A stretch of DNA of 64,000 bases from Aliivibrio finisterrensis (lineage in GTDB: Bacteria > Pseudomonadota > Gammaproteobacteria > Enterobacterales > Vibrionaceae). The notes under the pieces are model-generated. The model did no database searches. It saw only the letters and a program-made list of their open reading frames with translations, and was not told where the DNA came from. The position numbers and the translations under genes were made by a program. The stretch covers positions 1 to 64,000 of the forward strand of contig NZ_WBVP01000003.1 of assembly GCF_008933155.1 (NCBI RefSeq). The letters run 5' to 3'. Of the stretch, positions 18,927 to 28,322 are shown one piece after another (position 1 is the first letter of the stretch; each line of letters opens with the position of its first letter).

Positions 18927-20315
18927 ATGAACATGTTTCATTGGTTTGGTACTTGTCCCGCTTTTGTAGGTAAGCATAAAAATGGATTAGCGTTTCGTTT
19001 ATTTAGTGCGTTTGCAGTCAGCTTGTTTTTGATCATATCGCTACAAAGCTTGGCTGAAATTGCCTTAATGAAATCGATGTTGCGCATTCCTGCATCGATA
19101 CAGACCAAGATGGTAGATTTGGCTGACCAAGCAAACGTGATGATTGAAGATGGGGACATGGATGAATTAGCCGATTGGGCGAGAGCACAAGAGTATTATC
19201 TTTTTGTTCTTGATGAAAATAAACGACCAATTACTCATCGTGATATGCATCCTCATTTTGAATTTAAGCTTAAATATTTACGCCCATTAGATACGCAATT
19301 AGATAATGAAGTGAACCGTCCGATTATTGGTATTCCATTAAAAGATGGGTTAACGATAGTGATTCAAATGCCGTATCAGTATCATCCGGCAAAAGATTTC
19401 CCTCTTTATTTTGGCATTATAAAGTTCGTTATTTCAGGATTGATCCTCGGGTTATTTTCTTGGGTTATTGCTCACTATTTACAACAACCATTAGCTAAAT
19501 TACGCGAAGTCAGTCATAAATTAGCGCAAGGTGATTTTGACGTTAAAGTGGGGGATGAGATTGGGCATTCGGTTCGAGAGTTTAGTGAATTGGCTCATGA
19601 CTTTGATAATATGACCCATGAGATCCACACTTTAGCTGAAAAGCAGCAGAGATTGATCCGTGATGTTTCTCATGAGTTACGAACGCCATTAGCTCGACAT
19701 AATTTAGCCTTACACTTACTAAGAAAGAAAGTAGACAGCGAGCATCACCATTTATTGGATAGGTTAGAGAACGAATCCAATGAGATGAATGACTTAGTGG
19801 GTGAGATCTTAGAGTTTAGCCGGTTAGAAAACGCACGTTACTCCACAAAGCTGGAAACGGTAATGCTAGAGAGCCACTGCAGTGCTCAAGTGGCTCAACG
19901 TCGCATCGATTTAAAGCCCAATCAACGCTTAGAAATGACAGCCACACAACCTATTCCTACGGTGATGGCAGATCCTCGCTTGGTGACTCGCGTTATCAGT
20001 AATCTGATTGGTAATGCGATTAAATATGCTGGTGACAATGCGATGATTCAAGTTATCGTGACGCCATATACAGAGCAAGATAAAGAGTATGTTGCTGTAA
20101 TCGTAGAAGATGATGGATTGGGTATTCCTGAACATCAATTGTCAGACATATTTTCGCCATTTACCCGTTTAGAATCGGCTAGAGATAAACAGTCGGGTGG
20201 TTATGGGTTAGGCCTTGCGATAGTCAAAGAAGCCATGTCAGTAATGAAGGGAAAAGTGAAGGCTGAGAATAGAAAAGAGGATGGTTTGAGGATCTCACTG
20301 TTGTTTCCTATTTAG
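18927..20315 (+). CDS. Sensor histidine kinase (CpxA-like)
   Basis: 462 residues: membrane helix at about 22-48, a periplasmic domain of about 110 residues, second helix at about 162-184, HAMP (PLAKLREVSHKLAQGDFDV), phosphorylated H249 in RDVSHELRTPLA, and a HATPase domain with N-box (NLIGNAIKYA), DDGLGIP and GGYGLGLAIV. Pairs with the preceding response regulator. The signal is probably an envelope or membrane condition, by analogy with CpxA. Confidence 0.9.
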   Translation: MNMFHWFGTCPAFVGKHKNGLAFRLFSAFAVSLFLIISLQSLAEIALMKSMLRIPASIQTKMVDLADQANVMIEDGDMDELADWARAQEYYLFVLDENKRPITHRDMHPHFEFKLKYLRPLDTQLDNEVNRPIIGIPLKDGLTIVIQMPYQYHPAKDFPLYFGIIKFVISGLILGLFSWVIAHYLQQPLAKLREVSHKLAQGDFDVKVGDEIGHSVREFSELAHDFDNMTHEIHTLAEKQQRLIRDVSHELRTPLARHNLALHLLRKKVDSEHHHLLDRLENESNEMNDLVGEILEFSRLENARYSTKLETVMLESHCSAQVAQRRIDLKPNQRLEMTATQPIPTVMADPRLVTRVISNLIGNAIKYAGDNAMIQVIVTPYTEQDKEYVAVIVEDDGLGIPEHQLSDIFSPFTRLESARDKQSGGYGLGLAIVKEAMSVMKGKVKAENRKEDGLRISLLFPI

Positions 20316-20342
20316 GTTTACTGAGAGATTATCTTATTATTT

Positions 20343-20376
20343 AAAGCGTCTTTATTATTTTGATAAAGGCGTTTTT
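20343..20376 (+). terminator. Rho-independent terminator after the two-component operon
   Basis: Stem AAAGCGTCTTTAT / ATAAAGGCGTTTT with one mismatch and a T run. Confidence 0.75.
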
Positions 20377-20447
20377 TACGTCTTATATAATGTAAAGACG
20401 CATTTAATTATATTTATTTACGAATGCAAAGAATGTAAATTTAATGC

Positions 20448-20468
20448 AAATGGTAACAATTATCATTT
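20448..20468. promoter_or_regulatory. Predicted Fur box upstream of the TonB-dependent receptor
   Basis: Reverse strand reads AAATGATAATTGTTACCATT, a good match to the GATAATGATAATCATTATC Fur consensus, 57 bp before the receptor ATG. Iron repression of the receptor and perhaps the cluster is inferred. Confidence 0.7.
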
Positions 20469-20524
20469 ATATTCCATCTCAGATTTTTATCACCCTTTTT
20501 AAAAATACTTGGAGATAATGGAAT

Positions 20525-22624
20525 ATGTTTTCTAAAAGTCAGTTGGCTCTTGTGATTGGCGCCGTTTTGTCTACCCCTCTTGCTTACGCTGAAACAGAGA
20601 CATCAACTACTGATGAGCACATGGTCGTTACTGGTCGTGATTATGGCTATAAAGCCGATACAAACTCAACAGCAATGCGTATGGAAGCGACGCAATTAGA
20701 AACTCCTGGGCAAGTAACGGTTATTGATGAGCAGCTTATTGATGAGCAACGCGCAAGTACGCTTGGTGAGGTATTGAAGAATGATTCAAGTATTTCGGAA
20801 GGTTCAAAATCAACAAACCGTGAACGTTTCTATCTGCGCGGTTTTGAGCTGGAAAGTAAATCAGGTTTTTTACGCGATGGTGTTCAACATTGGTCTCATT
20901 ACCGCCAGCCAATTGAGTTACTAGAACGTGTAGAAGTAGTAAAAGGCCCTGCGGGTCTGCTTTACGGACAGTCTACACCTGGCGGCTTGATTAATATGAT
21001 ATCTAAAAAGCCAACTTATGAAACCCAGGTTACAATAAGTCAGGACATCGGTTCTAATCACTATACTCGTTCAATGGCCGATGTCAGTGGAGCATTGAAT
21101 GAAGATAAAACATTACGTGCTCGCGTTATTTTATCTCAAGAAAATCAAGATTCATGGCGTACACGTTTTGATGGTACAGATGTAGAAACTGAACGAACCG
21201 TTGGTGGTTTATTTGTTGATTACGATATTAATGAAGACATCATGTTATCTGCTCATTATGACAGAACTAATGAGCTAGGTGATTTAGATAATGGGTCAAA
21301 AGTTGATACAACTACTGGTGAGGTGATTGATCCTAATACGGTTAAAGATCAGAATTGGGCTAAAACAGATAATGACGTTGCCAACTATGGTGTTGGTTTA
21401 ACTGCAAACTTAACTGATTCATGGTTTGTTAAAACAGGTATTAGTCGTCAGTTTTATGAGCGTCAACGCACAGAATCAGATATCCACTTAGATAAAAATA
21501 AGACGGGTGATACATTTTACAAATCATCTGATCGTCATGATGAGTGGACGTTTGATACTGCTTATGTTGATTTTACTGGTGATGTAGATGTCTTAGGTAT
21601 GAATCACCGCTTGTTAGTGGGTGCTAATGGATTGCATTACGATTATAAGATGCTTTATGACAGTGTTGAGTCGTGCAAGAACGCATCTCCAGATACATGT
21701 AGTGATGGTTTTAATCGTCCTAGTGATTTGAGCTATAAAAATGATACTGAAGTTGCTCACTCTAAGAGTCAACATTATGGTATTTATCTTCAAGACTTAG
21801 TGACATTTAATGAGTCATGGCAAGTACTTGCTGGTGTTCGCTTTGCTGTAGATAAAACAGAAGATAGTAAAGGTAAGCAGGAAGATTATACCAACATTCT
21901 TCCTAAGCTCGGTGTGATTTATCACCCTGCGGATAATGGTTCTATTTATGCCGTGTATTCTGAAAGCTTTGAACCAATTGCAACTATTGATAACCCAACT
22001 GATATTAATAATGGCAACGAGCAAGACCCAGCAAAAGGTAAGTTGTATGAGATGGGATCTAAGTGGGAACTATTAGATAACAGCTTGTATGTTTCTGGCG
22101 CGTTATTCCATATTATTCAATCGAATATGCAAGTTACTGAAGATATTAACGGTGGTTCAAATACAGTAACGGCTCAAGTGGGTGAGCAAATACATACTGG
22201 TCTTGAATTAGCAGCGACGGGGTATGTCACAGAAGCGTTCTCATTAAGTGCATCAACCACTTTACTTGATGCAAAGTATGACAATGATCCTGCGTTAGAA
22301 GGCAAGACGCCTGCGGATGTGCCTGAATTTAGTGCAAGTATTTGGTCTCAATATGATTTTTCTAATGGCACTGGTATCAACCTTGGTGTTTATCACGTAG
22401 GTGAGCGTTACGGCGATTCTAACAATGAGTTTAAAAAGGACGCGTATACGCGAGTTGATATGGGGGTTTCTCATACCATTAAATACGATGAAAACTTAGA
22501 TTTTGTTGCTCGATTTAATGTAGAAAACTTATTAGATACCGATTATCTAGCAGGTGGTAGTGCAAGTGGTGTAGTGGTTGGTGAGGGCCGAAACTACATG
22601 GCGACACTACAAGTTAAATACTAA
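20525..22624 (+). CDS. TonB-dependent siderophore receptor
   Basis: 699 residues. A signal peptide (ending near AYA-ET) is followed by a TonB-box-like segment DEHMVVTG, a plug domain (PGQVTVIDEQLID...LRGFELES...GPAGLLYGQSTPGGLINMISKKP, residues about 60-170), and a long beta-barrel ending in the characteristic aromatic strand YMATLQVKY. The plug motifs fit the ferrichrome/coprogen (FhuA/FhuE) branch. A Fur box precedes it and a complete TonB2-type energising cluster follows, so it probably imports a ferric siderophore. The specific ligand cannot be read from sequence. Confidence 0.92.
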   Translation: MFSKSQLALVIGAVLSTPLAYAETETSTTDEHMVVTGRDYGYKADTNSTAMRMEATQLETPGQVTVIDEQLIDEQRASTLGEVLKNDSSISEGSKSTNRERFYLRGFELESKSGFLRDGVQHWSHYRQPIELLERVEVVKGPAGLLYGQSTPGGLINMISKKPTYETQVTISQDIGSNHYTRSMADVSGALNEDKTLRARVILSQENQDSWRTRFDGTDVETERTVGGLFVDYDINEDIMLSAHYDRTNELGDLDNGSKVDTTTGEVIDPNTVKDQNWAKTDNDVANYGVGLTANLTDSWFVKTGISRQFYERQRTESDIHLDKNKTGDTFYKSSDRHDEWTFDTAYVDFTGDVDVLGMNHRLLVGANGLHYDYKMLYDSVESCKNASPDTCSDGFNRPSDLSYKNDTEVAHSKSQHYGIYLQDLVTFNESWQVLAGVRFAVDKTEDSKGKQEDYTNILPKLGVIYHPADNGSIYAVYSESFEPIATIDNPTDINNGNEQDPAKGKLYEMGSKWELLDNSLYVSGALFHIIQSNMQVTEDINGGSNTVTAQVGEQIHTGLELAATGYVTEAFSLSASTTLLDAKYDNDPALEGKTPADVPEFSASIWSQYDFSNGTGINLGVYHVGERYGDSNNEFKKDAYTRVDMGVSHTIKYDENLDFVARFNVENLLDTDYLAGGSASGVVVGEGRNYMATLQVKY

Positions 22625-22641
22625 TTTAGCGCATTAAAAAT

Positions 22642-22664
22642 AAGGGAGGCTTCGGTCTCCCTTT
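22642..22664 (+). terminator. Weak hairpin between receptor and TonB cluster
   Basis: AAGGGAG / CTCCCTT stem around GCTTCGGT, with only a short T run; probably partial termination. Confidence 0.45.
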
Positions 22665-22725
22665 AGTGCGTTTATTCAAATACAAACTTTCTTTTAAGAA
22701 ATAAAGAACTAAGAAATTGATAAAT

Positions 22726-23493
22726 ATGAATATTCTAAGAACCAGTATTGGTATTGCATTAGCAACCGTGATCACAACCGCTCAGGCCACCACGCTTGAA
22801 CAAGCACGATCTATCGAAAATAAATCGAATACAGCCTCTGCTGTGAGCCAAGCAAAAATTGATAAAAGCTCAGAAGCCACTTTAGCTTATAAAGCAGAGA
22901 TTGAGCAGCTTCAAGAAGAAGTGAAAAACCTCGCAGTATACCGTGATCACTTAACTGGTTTAGTGAATAGTCAGCAACAAGAAATGACGAGTTTAGATGA
23001 CCAAATTGATACCATTAAAGAGACAAGACAAGGCGTTGTTCCTTTAATGTATAAAATGTTATCTGGTCTGAACACAGCCGTTGAACAAGATAAGCCAATT
23101 AAAACAGAAGAGCGTTTACAGCGTATTGCAAAGCTTGAACATATGATGACAAGAGCAGATGTAAGCGATGCCGAAAAGTACCGTCGACTTCTTGAAGCTT
23201 ACCAGATAGAAATGGATTACGGCACAAAGTTAGGAACATACCAAACACAAATTACGGTTGAAAGTAATGAGAAAATTGATGCGGATATGCTGCATTTAGG
23301 GCGTGTTTCGTTAGTCGCTCGTCGCCTTGATGCTTCTCAATATTGGAGTTGGAATACGTACACCCATCAATGGCAATCATTGGATTCTAAATTTAATGAT
23401 GAGTTAGCCAAAGCTTACTCTGTCGCTTATAAGCAAGTTGCCCCAAGTTTATTGGTTCTTCCTGTGTCTTTATCACTAAAAGAGGTGAAATAA
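22726..23493 (+). CDS. DUF3450-family periplasmic protein of a TonB2-type cluster
   Basis: 255 residues from ATG 22726; the frame also opens at a TTG at 22717. A signal peptide ends at AQA-TT. The mature protein is a long alpha-helical coiled coil (IEQLQEEVKNLAVYRDHLTGLVNSQQ), then a globular C-terminal part. DUF3450 proteins stand immediately before TtpC in the TonB2 loci of Vibrio, as here. Role unclear, probably a periplasmic helper of the energising complex. Confidence 0.85.
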   Translation: MNILRTSIGIALATVITTAQATTLEQARSIENKSNTASAVSQAKIDKSSEATLAYKAEIEQLQEEVKNLAVYRDHLTGLVNSQQQEMTSLDDQIDTIKETRQGVVPLMYKMLSGLNTAVEQDKPIKTEERLQRIAKLEHMMTRADVSDAEKYRRLLEAYQIEMDYGTKLGTYQTQITVESNEKIDADMLHLGRVSLVARRLDASQYWSWNTYTHQWQSLDSKFNDELAKAYSVAYKQVAPSLLVLPVSLSLKEVK

Positions 23494-23494
23494 C

Positions 23495-24850
23495 ATGACT
23501 ATTAAGCCATTGATTTTAGCGATTTCACTGTTTGGTCTTTCTATTAACGCCGCTACAGCAAACTCTGAATTGTTGAAAGAGACACAACAAGCAAGTCATG
23601 CACAAAAGCAGCATGACGCACAAAGAGAGTCTGGTTTTAAACAAACAGAACAAAGCTTAAAAGCACAACGAAATGCATTGATTGCAGAGCGAAAAAAACT
23701 GCAAAAAGAAAGTGATGAATTAAGCACTATCTTTAGTAAAAATGAAAAAACACTCGCGACGCTAGAGCAGCAACTGCAGTTAGAAACGGGCAGTTTAGGC
23801 GAGTTGTTTGGTGTGGTAAGACAAACCGCAAAGGATTTGGATTCGGAGCTAAAAAGCTCGGTTTCAGGAGCTGTGAATGTAGAACATCGTCAGTTAATTT
23901 CTGACATCGTTGCGGCTAAGTCTTTGCCTTCAATGGCTCAATTAACAGGTTTATGGCAGACCATGGTTCAACAAGTTAATGCGAGCTCAGAGTTAGAATC
24001 AACGACGGTAACAATGATTAATGGTTCTGGTCATCGTCAATCAATAAATGCTTATCGCTTAGGTAATATGGCACTGGTTGGTGACGATGGTTTCTTGCAG
24101 TGGGACAATAAAAAGCAAGTTGCTACTTACTACGCTCAACAGCCAGAACTTATGCCAACATTCGCTATTTTGTCTGAAATGCAGGGGCAACAAACCATCA
24201 TGATGGCAAGCGATCCGTCTCGTGGCATTATGTTAGAGCAATTAGCTAATACACCAACAATGAAAGAGCGCCTTCAAGCGGGTGGTGTGGTTGGTAAAAT
24301 CATTATTGGTTTATTACTGATTGGATTAATTATTTCACTCTTTAATGGGGTGAGATTGTTTGTTATTCGCCAACAAATTAGAAAGCAATTAAAACAGCCA
24401 CAAGAACTGGGTAAAAACCCATTAGGCCGTGTACTTGCTGTTTATGATGCAGAAAAACAGCGTTCAGTAGAAGCTCTGGAATTGCGTTTACTCGAAACCA
24501 TTGTTGATGAACAACAAGGATTAGAAAAAGGCCTGTCGATGCTTAAACTATTAGCAGCTTTAGCACCAATGTTGGGGCTTTTAGGTACGGTTACTGGCAT
24601 GATCGAAACATTCCAAGTGATTACTCAGTTTGGTAATGGAGATCCAAAAGTGATGGCGGGCGGTATATCAATGGCTCTAGTAACCACGGTACTAGGTCTG
24701 GTTGCAGCAATGCCTCTGTTATTGACGCACAATATCTTAAGCTCACAAGCTGAAAGCATTCGCACTATTCTTGAAAAGCAAGGGCTAGGGCTAGTGGCTG
24801 AACAGGCTGAAAAAGTAGCGCAACCTAACGCAATGGATATGGCAGCGTAA
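23495..24850 (+). CDS. ttpC: TtpC: long MotA/TolQ/ExbB proton-channel protein
   Basis: 451 residues: signal peptide, a periplasmic coiled coil (about 25-115), a further periplasmic domain, then three membrane helices (about 270-290, 350-375, 390-415) forming the ExbB/TolQ channel fold; LKLLAALAPMLGLLGTVTGMIETF is the diagnostic stretch. In Vibrio TonB2 systems TtpC is a fourth essential component that joins TonB2, ExbB2 and ExbD2. It starts 1 bp after the DUF3450 stop and its stop overlaps the exbB start. Confidence 0.9.
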   Translation: MTIKPLILAISLFGLSINAATANSELLKETQQASHAQKQHDAQRESGFKQTEQSLKAQRNALIAERKKLQKESDELSTIFSKNEKTLATLEQQLQLETGSLGELFGVVRQTAKDLDSELKSSVSGAVNVEHRQLISDIVAAKSLPSMAQLTGLWQTMVQQVNASSELESTTVTMINGSGHRQSINAYRLGNMALVGDDGFLQWDNKKQVATYYAQQPELMPTFAILSEMQGQQTIMMASDPSRGIMLEQLANTPTMKERLQAGGVVGKIIIGLLLIGLIISLFNGVRLFVIRQQIRKQLKQPQELGKNPLGRVLAVYDAEKQRSVEALELRLLETIVDEQQGLEKGLSMLKLLAALAPMLGLLGTVTGMIETFQVITQFGNGDPKVMAGGISMALVTTVLGLVAAMPLLLTHNILSSQAESIRTILEKQGLGLVAEQAEKVAQPNAMDMAA

Positions 24851-25359
24851 TGACGGCTTTTCTTTCACATTTTATGACACAAGGCGGCCCCATTTTATGG
24901 TGGTTGGCTGCCATTGTGGCCATGTGTTGGCTGTTGGTGGTTGAGCGTGTGTTTTTCTTGGCCTTTACTTTTCCTGCGCAGAAAAAAGTATGGGTAGAGA
25001 AATGGCAGCAACGTAATGATCATGAATCTTGGTATGCAAAAACCATTAGAGATGGATGGATAAGCGAAGCGCACCTTCAATTAAACCAATATTTAAATTT
25101 CATCAAGGTGCTAGTGGCAATATGCCCAATGCTCGGTTTGTTAGGTACGGTTACTGGGATGATTTCCGTATTTGATGTAATGGCAAACCAAGGCAGTAGT
25201 CAACCTAAGCTGATGGCATCGGGAATTTCACTCGCTACATTACCGACGATGGCCGGAATGGTTGCGGCGTTAGCGGGTATGTTTGTTCATGCCCGTTTAG
25301 CAAAGGTATGTCGTCGTAAAGAACATCAATTAGAAAAAGCATTAAGGAGTCAGTCATGA
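24850..25359 (+). CDS. exbB2: Biopolymer transporter ExbB (TonB2 system)
   Basis: 169 residues with three membrane helices and the conserved KVLVAICPMLGLLGTVTGMISVF segment. Part of the proton-driven motor that energises TonB at the inner membrane. Its start overlaps the ttpC stop and its end overlaps exbD by 4 bp, indicating translational coupling. Confidence 0.93.
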   Translation: MTAFLSHFMTQGGPILWWLAAIVAMCWLLVVERVFFLAFTFPAQKKVWVEKWQQRNDHESWYAKTIRDGWISEAHLQLNQYLNFIKVLVAICPMLGLLGTVTGMISVFDVMANQGSSQPKLMASGISLATLPTMAGMVAALAGMFVHARLAKVCRRKEHQLEKALRSQS

Positions 25360-25760
25360 GACTTGGCCGTCGTTCTTCAAATCAAGAAGAAGCACAAATA
25401 GATTTAACATCAATGCTCGATATTGTATTTATCATGCTGATCTTTTTTATCGTAACAAGCTCATTTGTGCGTGAATCAGGGGTTGAAGTAAATCGTCCTC
25501 AAGCCAGTAATGTATCGAGTCAAAAAGACGCCGGTATCTTTGTCGCTATTACCGCTTCAAACGATATTTTCATTGATAAACGTATGGTGGATGCTGAGCG
25601 AGTTCAAGCGACATTAGAGCATTTGTTATTAGAACAACCTGATGCATCATTAGTGATCCAAGCTGATGAACATGCGTATAACGGGACGGTTGTAAAAGTA
25701 ATGGATGCGGCTAAAGATGCGGGAGTTAAAGGCATCGCACTGGCTGCGGAGAAACACTAA
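25356..25760 (+). CDS. exbD2: Biopolymer transporter ExbD (TonB2 system)
   Basis: 134 residues: one membrane helix (residues 20-40) with the proton-path aspartate in LTSMLDIVFIMLIFF (D22), then a periplasmic domain. Overlaps exbB upstream and tonB downstream. Confidence 0.93.
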   Translation: MRLGRRSSNQEEAQIDLTSMLDIVFIMLIFFIVTSSFVRESGVEVNRPQASNVSSQKDAGIFVAITASNDIFIDKRMVDAERVQATLEHLLLEQPDASLVIQADEHAYNGTVVKVMDAAKDAGVKGIALAAEKH

Positions 25761-26380
25761 TGTGGCGATTATTGTTGGCAGTGCCAATTGCGATATCTAT
25801 GACGGTTGGTTTATTCACCTTCATGGCGTGGATGGTGGATAACGGAACTCAGGGTAAGCCAGAGAGCAGTGAAACGATCCGCTTTGATATGGTAATGGCT
25901 GAGCAAGAGCAAGATGTGCAGCGCCGTCAACGCCGTGTGCCTGAAAAGCCTGATGCGCCAGAGCCTCCGCCACAAGCAACGCCAATGGCCGCTCAAACAC
26001 AAACGGCAATGGCAACACCACAAAGTTCGATGCCATTGATTGGTTTGGATTCAAGTGTTTCAGGCTTAGCCATCAGCGCGCCAAATTTCGCGGACTTTAC
26101 GGGTAATCAGCAGGCCATGCCTTTGTACCGTGTGGAACCTCGTTATCCTTCAAAAGCGATGAAAAGAGGCGCAGAGGGTTTTGTTGTGATGTCATTTACC
26201 ATTGATGAGCAAGGTCGCCCTACCGATGTAAAAGTCACAGACGCAAAACCAAGAAGAATGTTTGAAAGAGAAGCAGTTAAGGCACTGAAAAAGTGGAAAT
26301 ATCAACCAAAAGTATTGGATGGAAAAGCCATTGCTCAAGTTGGGCAAACCGTAAAATTGGAGTTTACCTTAGCAAAATGA
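25760..26380 (+). CDS. tonB2: TonB energy-transducing protein (TonB2 type)
   Basis: 206 residues: N-terminal membrane helix (4-27), a short proline-rich linker (KPDAPEPPPQATP) and a C-terminal TonB domain (RVEPRYPSKAMKRGAEGFVV...ALKKWKYQP). The linker is much shorter than in E. coli TonB, as is usual for Vibrio TonB2, which needs TtpC. It transmits inner-membrane proton force to outer-membrane receptors, probably including the one at 20525. Confidence 0.93.
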   Translation: MWRLLLAVPIAISMTVGLFTFMAWMVDNGTQGKPESSETIRFDMVMAEQEQDVQRRQRRVPEKPDAPEPPPQATPMAAQTQTAMATPQSSMPLIGLDSSVSGLAISAPNFADFTGNQQAMPLYRVEPRYPSKAMKRGAEGFVVMSFTIDEQGRPTDVKVTDAKPRRMFEREAVKALKKWKYQPKVLDGKAIAQVGQTVKLEFTLAK

Positions 26381-27558
26381 TGAAATTAATAGTCTCTATT
26401 TTTAGTGTTGTTTTGATGTTTAGTGAATTCGCACAAGCACAACAACTGACTCAATATAATGCAGCAAAAGTACAGCGTGCCATTCAATTGCAGCAGCAAG
26501 ATAAAATAGTGCAAGCTATTGATGTTCTCGCTGATCTCTTACCATCACAACCTTATGATAAAGCGTATGTGCAGCGAATGTTAGGTGTTTTTTATTGGCA
26601 AAATGGTAACAGTAAGGCTGCGGTAAAGTCTTTATCAATTGCAGTAAACAGTCAGCAATTAGTGGATGAACAAGCGTGGATAACGCAACGTATGTTAGCG
26701 GATCTGTTATTGACAGAACAACGCTTTGCAGAGGCATTACCGCATTATTATCAATTAACGAAAACGGTGCCAGAAAAACAAAAGGTAGGGGATTTGTGGT
26801 TTCGAATTGCCCAAACACATTATCAATTATCTGAATGGAAAAAGGTGCTTAGCGCATTAAAGCAGCATCAACATACGGGTAAATATAAAGAACGAAATAA
26901 TGATCGTCAGTTATTGGTTTTAAAACTTGGAGCTCAACTACAATTAAAGCATTGGAAATCAGCCATTCCAACATTAAATGCGTTGATCGTATTAGAGCCA
27001 AATCAAGCGGGTTGGTGGCAGCAATTATCGAGCATTCAATTACGACTAAATCAGCCTAAACATGCATTAGATACGCTAATTCTTGCAGAGCGACAGGGAA
27101 TCGAATTAAGTCAATCAGAGTTGAAATTGTTGGCTCAATTGTATGCACAGCGCGGTATTCCTGAAAAAGCAGCGCAAGTGATGGCGACATTAGCTGAGTA
27201 TGAAACAGATAAAGAAGCCATAGTTACGCAAGCAACGTATTGGCAGGCAGCAAAAGAGTGGGATAAAGCAATTACTGCTTGGAAAAAAGCAGCAAAGTTT
27301 GATGATCAATATTATTGGCAGGTCGCACAGCTTAAAATCCAAGAAGGTCATTATCAACAAGGGCTAAAAAGCCTTGATAAAGTAAAGGACTACAATAAAA
27401 CCGATGACGTAGCATTAGCGAAAACTCGTGCTTATTATAAATTGAATCAATTAGAATTGGCCCTTGTGAATGCAAAACGAGCCAATGACTTTACACCATC
27501 CAATGAAGCAAAAGGGTGGATACAATATCTGTCGCAGTTGAGAAAAATGGAAAGTTGA
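26377..27558 (+). CDS. TPR-repeat periplasmic protein closing the TonB2 cluster
   Basis: About 393 residues starting at ATG 26377, which overlaps the tonB stop; the longer frame to 26293 lies inside tonB. A signal peptide (ends AQA-QQ) is followed by tandem TPR helices (for example AAKVQRAIQLQQQDKIVQAIDVL, DLWFRIAQTHYQLSEWKKVL). TPR proteins sit at this position in Vibrio TonB2 loci. Its exact contribution is not known. Confidence 0.87.
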   Translation: MMKLIVSIFSVVLMFSEFAQAQQLTQYNAAKVQRAIQLQQQDKIVQAIDVLADLLPSQPYDKAYVQRMLGVFYWQNGNSKAAVKSLSIAVNSQQLVDEQAWITQRMLADLLLTEQRFAEALPHYYQLTKTVPEKQKVGDLWFRIAQTHYQLSEWKKVLSALKQHQHTGKYKERNNDRQLLVLKLGAQLQLKHWKSAIPTLNALIVLEPNQAGWWQQLSSIQLRLNQPKHALDTLILAERQGIELSQSELKLLAQLYAQRGIPEKAAQVMATLAEYETDKEAIVTQATYWQAAKEWDKAITAWKKAAKFDDQYYWQVAQLKIQEGHYQQGLKSLDKVKDYNKTDDVALAKTRAYYKLNQLELALVNAKRANDFTPSNEAKGWIQYLSQLRKMES

Positions 27559-27611
27559 TAAAAGATAAAGTGATGGCGAATTTTAGTCAAGATACAAGAT
27601 ATCTAGATTTT

Positions 27612-28088
27612 TTAGTGTCTTATTGAGTTGTTTTGACTGACTTCATTATAAGCTTCATTCCACGAGATGCTTGCCATTAGCTTCACATGCATATCAATTA
27701 AGGTGTGTGCTTCTTTATCCCAAATAGATTGGTCTTGTTGTTGATTACAAAACTCTAAACGTAATACGGTGATATGTTGTAATCGCTTCAAGCCCCAATC
27801 TTTTATTTCTATATCTGTTGTTGGAGAAAAGGCGGTCATCTCTAACTTCGCTGCAATATATTGCAGTGTTTGATATGCCTTGTTTGGATCTTGGTATTTT
27901 TCATATTCAAACACTCTTAAACAACCATCTAGCCAACAAGCAATGGCTTTACTTTGGTTTTCTGTCAAATGTGGCCCCCACACAGAATCAGGAGCTGAAT
28001 AGAGTCGTGATTCAAGCATGGTTATTGACCCTGTTCTTCCCATTTGATACCAATCTGAGATTGAAGTTAACCACGTATTTAATGTCAT
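27612..28088 (-). CDS. Hypothetical soluble protein (158 aa)
   Basis: Preceded on its strand by AGGCAGGA at suitable spacing. Soluble, mixed charge, with several tryptophans (WLTSISDWYQ, VWGPHL, ACWLDGCLRVFEYEKY) and no signal peptide or membrane helix. No family recognised. An opposite-strand frame at 27818-28195 overlaps it but lacks a comparable ribosome-binding site. Confidence 0.6.
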   Translation of the reverse strand: MTLNTWLTSISDWYQMGRTGSITMLESRLYSAPDSVWGPHLTENQSKAIACWLDGCLRVFEYEKYQDPNKAYQTLQYIAAKLEMTAFSPTTDIEIKDWGLKRLQHITVLRLEFCNQQQDQSIWDKEAHTLIDMHVKLMASISWNEAYNEVSQNNSIRH

Positions 28089-28322
28089 TCCTGCCTCTTT
28101 TCATCTGCACTTATAAAATAGTTTGGTATATTTTTGTACAAAATGCCAAGTTGAGTTCACTCTGTATTCGTAATTTTACGGTGTCTTATTTTTGATACCG
28201 CTCATTAAAAAGATAAATTAGAGTATTGACTTTAATTTTGTCTCATTTTTGGTATGGTTGGGGTAAGGACAAATTCGAATGGATTCAAAATCAATACAAT
28301 AACTATAAATAAGGAATGCTGT

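Noticed and set aside
27818-28195. 125-codon plus-strand frame
   Set aside because: Overlaps the 158-residue minus-strand gene, which has the better ribosome-binding site; no recognisable protein features.
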